Of a stretch of DNA of 53,823 nucleotides, positions 49,797 through 53,823 are shown one piece after another. Origin of the DNA: Pseudolysinimonas_A sp965653335 (GTDB lineage: Bacteria; Actinomycetota; Actinomycetes; Actinomycetales; Microbacteriaceae). A program made the translations under genes and the position numbers. Location of the stretch: assembly GCA_965653335.1 (NCBI GenBank), contig CBFGZU010000003.1, positions 1 to 53,823 on the forward strand, written 5' to 3'. Below the pieces are notes generated by a model. The model was not told the origin of the DNA. It saw nothing but the letters and a program-made list of their open reading frames with translations, and did no database searches. The number at the start of each line of letters is the position of its first letter. The first letter of the stretch is position 1.

Positions 49797-50937
49797 CGGA
49801 GTGGCAGCCATCGTCGGTGCGGCCGAGACGGCCCAGATCGGAGTGCTCCCAGAGACGACCGAGCTCCAGCTCCACGTCGAAGCGTCACGACGGGCACTGG
49901 AGGATGCGGGACTCACGGTCGAGGACGTCGATGGGATCGCCACCGCGCGGCCGCTGCCGCTCGAAGTCTCGGATGCGCTCGGGGTGCGGCCGCGCTGGGT
50001 CGACGGCACCGATGTCGGCGGCGCGAGCTTCATGATGCACGTCCGTCACGCGGCGGCGGCGATCGCGAGCGGGGCGGCGAACGTCGTCCTCATCTCCCAC
50101 GGCGAGTCGGGGCGCTCCCAGCTCGGTTCCCCGTTTCATCGAGCCAGTGACATCTCGATGCAGGGTCAGTTCGAGTACCCGTTCGGGGCGATCGGGGCGT
50201 ACAGCGCCTTCACCCTGCCGGCGCTCAAGTTCCTCCACGACCGCGGAATGACGACGGAGCACCTCGCGCACGTCGTCGTCAACCAACGTGAGTGGGCCCA
50301 GATGAACCCGAGAGCGTTCCGGCAGAAGAACACCACCATCGACGAGGTGCTGAACGACCGGGTGATCGCGTATCCGTTCACCCGTGAGATGTGCTGCGTC
50401 GTCACCGACGGCGGCGCAGCGGTCGTCATGACGAGCGCCGAACGGGCCGCGGACCTCGACGCCGCCTCCCCGCCCGTGTATCTCCTGGGATCCGGCGAAG
50501 CCCTCGGCGGGCCCCTCGTCTCGCAGATGGACGACCTCGGGAGCTTCCCCGGTTTCCGTGACTCGAGCGCGGAAGCGCTGCGCACCGCGAACCTGAATCA
50601 TGACGACATCGACCACCTGATGTTCTACGACCCCTTTGCGCACGTGCCGTTGTACATGCTCGAGGACACCGGCTTCGTGGGCCGAGGCGAGTCAGGCGAC
50701 TTCGTCGCGGAAGGCAACACCCGGCCGGGCGGTCGCCTGCCCATGAACACCAACGGCGGCGGGTTGTCGTATACCCACACGGGGATGTACGGGATGTTCG
50801 CCATCCAGGAGGCGGTGCGACAGCTGCGGGGCGTCGCTCCGGCCCAGGTGCCCGACGTGGCCACGAGCCTCGTTCAGGGCGTCGGCATGTATTTCGGTTC
50901 GACGGGGAGCCTCGTGCTCTCCAACGCGAAGCCCTGA
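49789..50937 (+). CDS. Thiolase-like protein lacking the nucleophilic cysteine; probable acyl-CoA aldolase
   Basis: The 382-residue protein has the thiolase fold pattern, but where thiolases have the catalytic Cys the sequence is DVGGASFMMHVRHAAAAIASG, and the C-terminal CxG motif is replaced by VQGVGMYFG. The NTNGGGLSYTHTGMYG segment keeps a histidine and has two tyrosines. This matches the DUF35-dependent Ltp2-like group, in which a retro-aldol cleavage of a beta-hydroxyacyl-CoA is known, rather than a true thiolase. The MaoC hydratase in the same operon would supply such a substrate. ATG 49789 overlaps the DUF35 gene by eight bases. Confidence 0.82.
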   Translation: MHNGVAAIVGAAETAQIGVLPETTELQLHVEASRRALEDAGLTVEDVDGIATARPLPLEVSDALGVRPRWVDGTDVGGASFMMHVRHAAAAIASGAANVVLISHGESGRSQLGSPFHRASDISMQGQFEYPFGAIGAYSAFTLPALKFLHDRGMTTEHLAHVVVNQREWAQMNPRAFRQKNTTIDEVLNDRVIAYPFTREMCCVVTDGGAAVVMTSAERAADLDAASPPVYLLGSGEALGGPLVSQMDDLGSFPGFRDSSAEALRTANLNHDDIDHLMFYDPFAHVPLYMLEDTGFVGRGESGDFVAEGNTRPGGRLPMNTNGGGLSYTHTGMYGMFAIQEAVRQLRGVAPAQVPDVATSLVQGVGMYFGSTGSLVLSNAKP

Positions 50938-50972
50938 ATCAGGCATACGAGCGCGAGGGAGGTCCATCAGCG

Positions 50973-51686
50973 ATGGTGCAGATACTGAACGACGATCTTC
51001 TCGAGGCCGTCCGTGACATCCCGGATGGCGCGACCGTCATGGTGAGCGGCTTCGGGTCGGCGGGTGAACCGCGGGAACTCGTCGAAGCCCTCATCGAACA
51101 CGGGTCGAGCGACCTCACGATCATCAACAACAATGCGGCGAACAACGAACACGGGCTGGGCGCCCTGCTCGCGGCGGGCCGGGTGCGCAAAGTGGTGTGC
51201 TCGTTCCCTCGCTTGGTGAAGGGAACGGCCCACACGACCGGTGTCGACGTCGACCCCGTATTCGACCGGCTGTATGCGGCGGGGCAGATCGAACTCGAAC
51301 TCGTGCCGCAAGGCACCCTCGCCGAGCGGATCCGCGCGGGCGGTGCGGGAATCGGGGGCTTCTTCACGAGGTCGGGATTCGGCACCGAGCTCGCGGAGGG
51401 CAAGGAGACGCGGATGATCGATGGTCGCGGATACGTGCTCGAGTCCCCGTTGCGCGCCGAGTTCGCTCTCGTGCGCGCCGCCGCCGCCGACCGCGCGGGA
51501 AATCTGGTCTACGAGAAGACGGCTCGCAACTTCGGGCCGATCATGCTCACCGCCGCCGAGACCACGATCGTGCAGGTCGACGCGATCGTCGACGTGGGGG
51601 AGATCGACCCGGAGATCGTCGTGTCTCCAGGAATCTACGTCGACCGTCTCGTGCTCACGCCGACGACGCGAAGCGGGGTGGCCTGA
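50973..51686 (+). CDS. 3-oxoacid CoA-transferase, subunit A
   Basis: The 237-residue subunit has the glycine-rich CoA-binding VMVSGFGSAGEPRELVEALIEHG and IGGFFTRSGFGTELAEGKE of PcaI/ScoA proteins. With subunit B (next gene, one-base overlap) it transfers CoA, typically from succinyl-CoA to a 3-oxoacid such as acetoacetate or 3-oxoadipate. No aromatic-ring-cleavage gene is present, so the 3-oxoadipate identity is not supported. It begins 35 bases after the thiolase-like gene with GGGAGGT upstream. Confidence 0.9.
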   Translation: MVQILNDDLLEAVRDIPDGATVMVSGFGSAGEPRELVEALIEHGSSDLTIINNNAANNEHGLGALLAAGRVRKVVCSFPRLVKGTAHTTGVDVDPVFDRLYAAGQIELELVPQGTLAERIRAGGAGIGGFFTRSGFGTELAEGKETRMIDGRGYVLESPLRAEFALVRAAAADRAGNLVYEKTARNFGPIMLTAAETTIVQVDAIVDVGEIDPEIVVSPGIYVDRLVLTPTTRSGVA

Positions 51687-52348
51687 TGACGCGCGAGTCG
51701 CTCACGCGCGATCAGCTCGCGGAGTACGTGGCGCAGACCATTCCGAACGGGTCCTACGTCAATCTCGGGATCGGGCTTCCGACGAAGGTCGCCCAGTACA
51801 CCGGGGCCGACCGGAACATCACCTTCCACACCGAGAACGGGTTGCTCGGCGTCGGCGCGCTCGCCGAAGGCGACGACATCAATCCGAACCTCATCAACGC
51901 CGGCAAGATCCCGGTCACGGCGATCCCCGGAGCCTCCTATTTCGATCATGCCCAGTCGTTCTCGATGATCCGCGGGGGACACCTCGACTTCTGCATCCTC
52001 GGCGCCTATCAGGTCTCCCAAGCTGGAGACATCGCGAACTGGAAGATCCCCGGATCGACCGCGGCGCCTGCCGTGGGAGGTGCCATGGACCTCGTCGTCG
52101 GGGCCAAGAACATCGTCGTGATGATGGAGCTCCTCGACCGTGAGGGGAACACCAGGATCATGCCCCGCTGCACGTACCCGGTGACCGGCGTGGGGTGCGT
52201 CACCCGCATCTTCACCGACCGGGCCGTCTTCGACGTCACGAACGAGGGCCTCGTGGTGCTCGACACCTTCGGAACCACGATCGGGGAGCTGCGCGAGCTC
52301 ACCGGGATCGACCTCACGTCGGACACCACGACGCAACGCGCTAGCTAA
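51686..52348 (+). CDS. 3-oxoacid CoA-transferase, subunit B
   Basis: The 220-residue subunit carries the catalytic glutamate in FHTENGLLGVG and the downstream GGHLDFCILGAYQVSQAGDIANWKIPG typical of PcaJ/ScoB. ATG 51686 shares a base with the subunit A stop (TGATG), so the two are translationally coupled and form a heteromeric CoA-transferase. It either activates a pathway acid to its CoA ester or releases a 3-oxoacid. Confidence 0.92.
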   Translation: MTRESLTRDQLAEYVAQTIPNGSYVNLGIGLPTKVAQYTGADRNITFHTENGLLGVGALAEGDDINPNLINAGKIPVTAIPGASYFDHAQSFSMIRGGHLDFCILGAYQVSQAGDIANWKIPGSTAAPAVGGAMDLVVGAKNIVVMMELLDREGNTRIMPRCTYPVTGVGCVTRIFTDRAVFDVTNEGLVVLDTFGTTIGELRELTGIDLTSDTTTQRAS

Positions 52349-52367
52349 CCCAAGGAGCACATCAGAA

Positions 52368-53126
52368 ATGTCAGGCGTACAGAACAGAACCGCGGTCATC
52401 ACCGGAGGGGCGCGCGGAATCGGCGCAGCCACAGCCCGGCGGCTGGCATCCTCGGGTGCGAAGGTCGCCATCCTCGACCTCAACGAGGACGCGGCGCACG
52501 AGGCGGCGTCCGCGATCACCGCCGAGGGCGGCCAGGCCATCGGCCTTCGCGCGGATGTCACCGATCGTGACCGGGTGGTCGAGGTGATGGACACCATCGC
52601 GTCGACCTTCGGGAGCATCGACATCCTGATGAACAACGCCGGGGTGCTGCGCGACAATCTGCTCTTCAAGATGTCGGATGCGGATTGGGATCTGGTCATG
52701 AACGTGCACCTCAAGGGTGCCTTCATCGCGACCCAGGTGGCGCAGCGCTACATGGTCGAGCAGAAGTACGGGCGCATCATCTCGATGTCGTCGATCTCGG
52801 CGGACGGCTACCGGGGCCAAGCCAATTACTCGGCGGCCAAGGCGGGGCTTCGAGGATTCACTCGCACCATCGCGATCGAACTGGGCCCGTTCGGGATCAC
52901 GGCGAACGCGATCTCCCCCGGGTTCATCGAGACCGACATGACGCGCGAGACCGCGGAGCGGCTCGGGATCACCGTCGAGGAGATGCGCGAGGCCGCCGCG
53001 AAGAACACGCCGGTGCGCCGCGGCGGGTTGCCCGATGACATCGCCAACGCTGTGCTGTTCCTCGCCGCCGAGGAGACGTCGTTCATCACGGGGCACACGC
53101 TCTACGTCACCGGCGGAAACGACTGA
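52368..53126 (+). CDS. SDR family 3-hydroxyacyl-CoA/3-oxoacyl reductase, FabG-like
   Basis: The 252-residue SDR has TGGARGIG at 12-19, acidic Asp after strand 2 (LDLNED, favouring NAD), NNAG, the catalytic serine in SMSSIS, YSAAKAGLRG with Tyr and Lys, and a C-terminal GHTLYVTGGND. It is the FabG type, and in a beta-oxidation-like operon would oxidise a 3-hydroxyacyl-CoA. AAGGAG precedes ATG 52368, and its stop overlaps the MaoC start by one base. Confidence 0.9.
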   Translation: MSGVQNRTAVITGGARGIGAATARRLASSGAKVAILDLNEDAAHEAASAITAEGGQAIGLRADVTDRDRVVEVMDTIASTFGSIDILMNNAGVLRDNLLFKMSDADWDLVMNVHLKGAFIATQVAQRYMVEQKYGRIISMSSISADGYRGQANYSAAKAGLRGFTRTIAIELGPFGITANAISPGFIETDMTRETAERLGITVEEMREAAAKNTPVRRGGLPDDIANAVLFLAAEETSFITGHTLYVTGGND

Positions 53127-53614
53127 TGGGCTCGTTCGCCTCGATCGACGACGTGCGGGAAGCGGTCGGCACCGAACTCGGGGTCGGCGACTGGATCGAG
53201 GTCACGCAGGAGAAGATCGACGCGTTCGCCGTCCTCACGGGTGACGAGCAGTGGATCCACGTGGATGTCGAACGGGCGGCGGCGTCGGAGCTGGGGTCGA
53301 CGATCGCGCACGGGTACCTCGTTCTCGCCCTCATCGCACCGGCGGTGATGGGTCTCATGCAGATCGACGATGCCCGGCAGCTTCTGAATTACGGATCGAA
53401 CCGGGTGCGGTTTCCGTCGCCCGTGCGGGTGGGTTCTCGCGTTCGCGGCCGCTTGACGCTCACGTCGGTGGCCGAATCCGGCTCGGGATTCCTGGTGGAT
53501 GTCGCGGCCGTCGTCGAGGTCGAGGGTCAGTCGAAGCCGGCGTGCGTCGCCCACGTGCTCACCTATGTCGACCCGGTCGCGTCGTCCGGGTCCGGCGACG
53601 GGGCGGCGAGCTGA
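53126..53614 (+). CDS. MaoC-family enoyl-CoA hydratase
   Basis: The 162-residue single hot-dog protein has the MaoC motif FAVLTGDEQWIHVDVERAAAS with catalytic Asp and His, and the GYLVLALIAP hydrophobic helix that lines the acyl tunnel. It hydrates an enoyl-CoA to the 3-hydroxyacyl-CoA. ATG 53126 overlaps the SDR stop (TGATG). It closes the operon. In steroid degradation a MaoC hydratase feeds a DUF35/Ltp2 aldolase, which the gene content here resembles. Confidence 0.9.
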   Translation: MGSFASIDDVREAVGTELGVGDWIEVTQEKIDAFAVLTGDEQWIHVDVERAAASELGSTIAHGYLVLALIAPAVMGLMQIDDARQLLNYGSNRVRFPSPVRVGSRVRGRLTLTSVAESGSGFLVDVAAVVEVEGQSKPACVAHVLTYVDPVASSGSGDGAAS

Positions 53615-53651
53615 TCGAGCGCCCGCTGTCGGCACGCGCGATGCGAGCCGA

Positions 53652-53657
53652 TAGGAT
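53652..53657 (+). promoter_or_regulatory. Putative -10 box for tRNA-Ser(GCU)
   Basis: TAGGAT lies 16 bases before the tRNA. No good -35 was seen. Confidence 0.3.
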
Positions 53658-53673
53658 GACGAAGGCAGTTCCG

Positions 53674-53765
53674 GGAGACGTCGCATAGTCCGGTCGAGTG
53701 CACCACCCTGCTAAGGTGGAGAACCCGCAAGGGTTCCGAGGGTTCAAATCCCTCCGTCTCCGCCA
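53674..53765 (+). tRNA. tRNA-Ser, anticodon GCU
   Basis: The acceptor GGAGACG (53674-53680) pairs with CGTCTCC (53755-53761), followed by discriminator G and an encoded CCA (53763-53765). The anticodon stem CCACC/GGTGG encloses CTGCTAA with anticodon GCT at 53710-53712. The long variable arm with the AACCCGCAAGGGTT hairpin identifies a serine tRNA. It reads AGC/AGU codons. Confidence 0.95.
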
Positions 53766-53780
53766 AGTGAGTCACGTTGG

Positions 53781-53812
53781 AACCCCTGGTAGTCGTAAGG
53801 CTGGTGGGGGTT
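53781..53812 (+). terminator. Possible weak terminator after tRNA-Ser(GCU)
   Basis: AACCCC (53781-53786) can pair with GGGGTT (53807-53812) and is followed by TTC. The stem is short and the loop is 20 bases, so this is tentative. The window ends 11 bases later. Confidence 0.3.
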
Positions 53813-53823
53813 TCTACGTTCAG

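Noticed and set aside
49789..50937. Ordinary acetyl-CoA acetyltransferase
   Set aside because: The general thiolase resemblance is clear, but the nucleophilic and the C-terminal cysteines are absent.
50973..52348. Protocatechuate/beta-ketoadipate pathway (PcaIJ)
   Set aside because: The CoA-transferase subunits resemble PcaIJ, but no ring-cleavage dioxygenase, PcaB, PcaC or PcaD gene is present.
53674..53823. Phage or island attachment site at the 3' end of tRNA-Ser(GCU)
   Set aside because: tRNA 3' ends are common integration sites, but no second copy of the tRNA end and no integrase were seen in the window.
1..53823. CRISPR arrays, insertion sequences, prophage genes
   Set aside because: No regularly spaced repeats, transposase or phage-like proteins were recognised on either strand.

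Overview
The window is high-GC DNA from an actinobacterium, most likely of the Microbacteriaceae. This is inferred from the GC-rich coding, frequent GTG/TTG starts, many TANNNT -10 boxes directly in front of start codons (leaderless genes), a PHO-box upstream of pst, and the neighbourhood serS - HAD phosphatase - tRNA-Ser - LytR/CpsA/Psr. No insertion sequence, integrase, prophage gene or CRISPR array was seen.

Positions 1-15752 are mostly conserved genes: a partial unknown gene; a small GNAT-like protein; an arsenate reductase divergent from a PHO-box-controlled pstSCAB phosphate transporter whose last gene encodes a degenerate response regulator; a BON-BON-flavin-binding fusion; a VanY-type D,D-carboxypeptidase; phosphoglucomutase; prephenate dehydratase; two small membrane proteins; a diacylglycerol-kinase-like enzyme; serS; a HAD phosphatase; tRNA-Ser(UGA); and an LCP cell-wall ligase. 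Long inverted repeats occupy three intergenic gaps.

Positions 15831-37046 are accessory catabolic genes. Amine catabolism is suggested by three different FAD amine oxidases, an aldehyde dehydrogenase, two cupins, a PucR-type regulator, an APC permease and an amidohydrolase. Embedded between them is a LacI-controlled glycoside unit: two LacI-type operators, an MFS transporter, a 1687-residue alpha-L-rhamnosidase (GH78)-beta-glucosidase (GH3) fusion, and a second GH3 enzyme. Together these look able to take in and strip a rhamnosyl-beta-glucoside inside the cell.

Positions 37047-53614 look like one regulon. A GntR/FCD regulator gene (48308-49003) lies among five copies of a TTGTTNNACNN palindrome. 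Two of these sit on near-identical promoters in front of (a) a glutaryl-CoA-dehydrogenase-like enzyme and (b) a DUF35/thiolase-like/CoA-transferase/SDR/MaoC operon. A third lies before a PxpA - PxpBC fusion - biotin carboxylase/BCCP operon. An LLM flavin monooxygenase, flavin reductase, SDR and medium-chain dehydrogenase lie between. The set suggests oxidation of a small, perhaps cyclic and nitrogen-containing, substrate, opening of an amide or lactam by a carboxylase/hydrolase-like complex, and beta-oxidation-like breakdown of the acyl-CoA. The substrate cannot be named from sequence.

The whole 38-kb accessory block lies between tRNA-Ser(UGA) at 14386 and tRNA-Ser(GCU) at 53674, which suggests a variable island between conserved loci.
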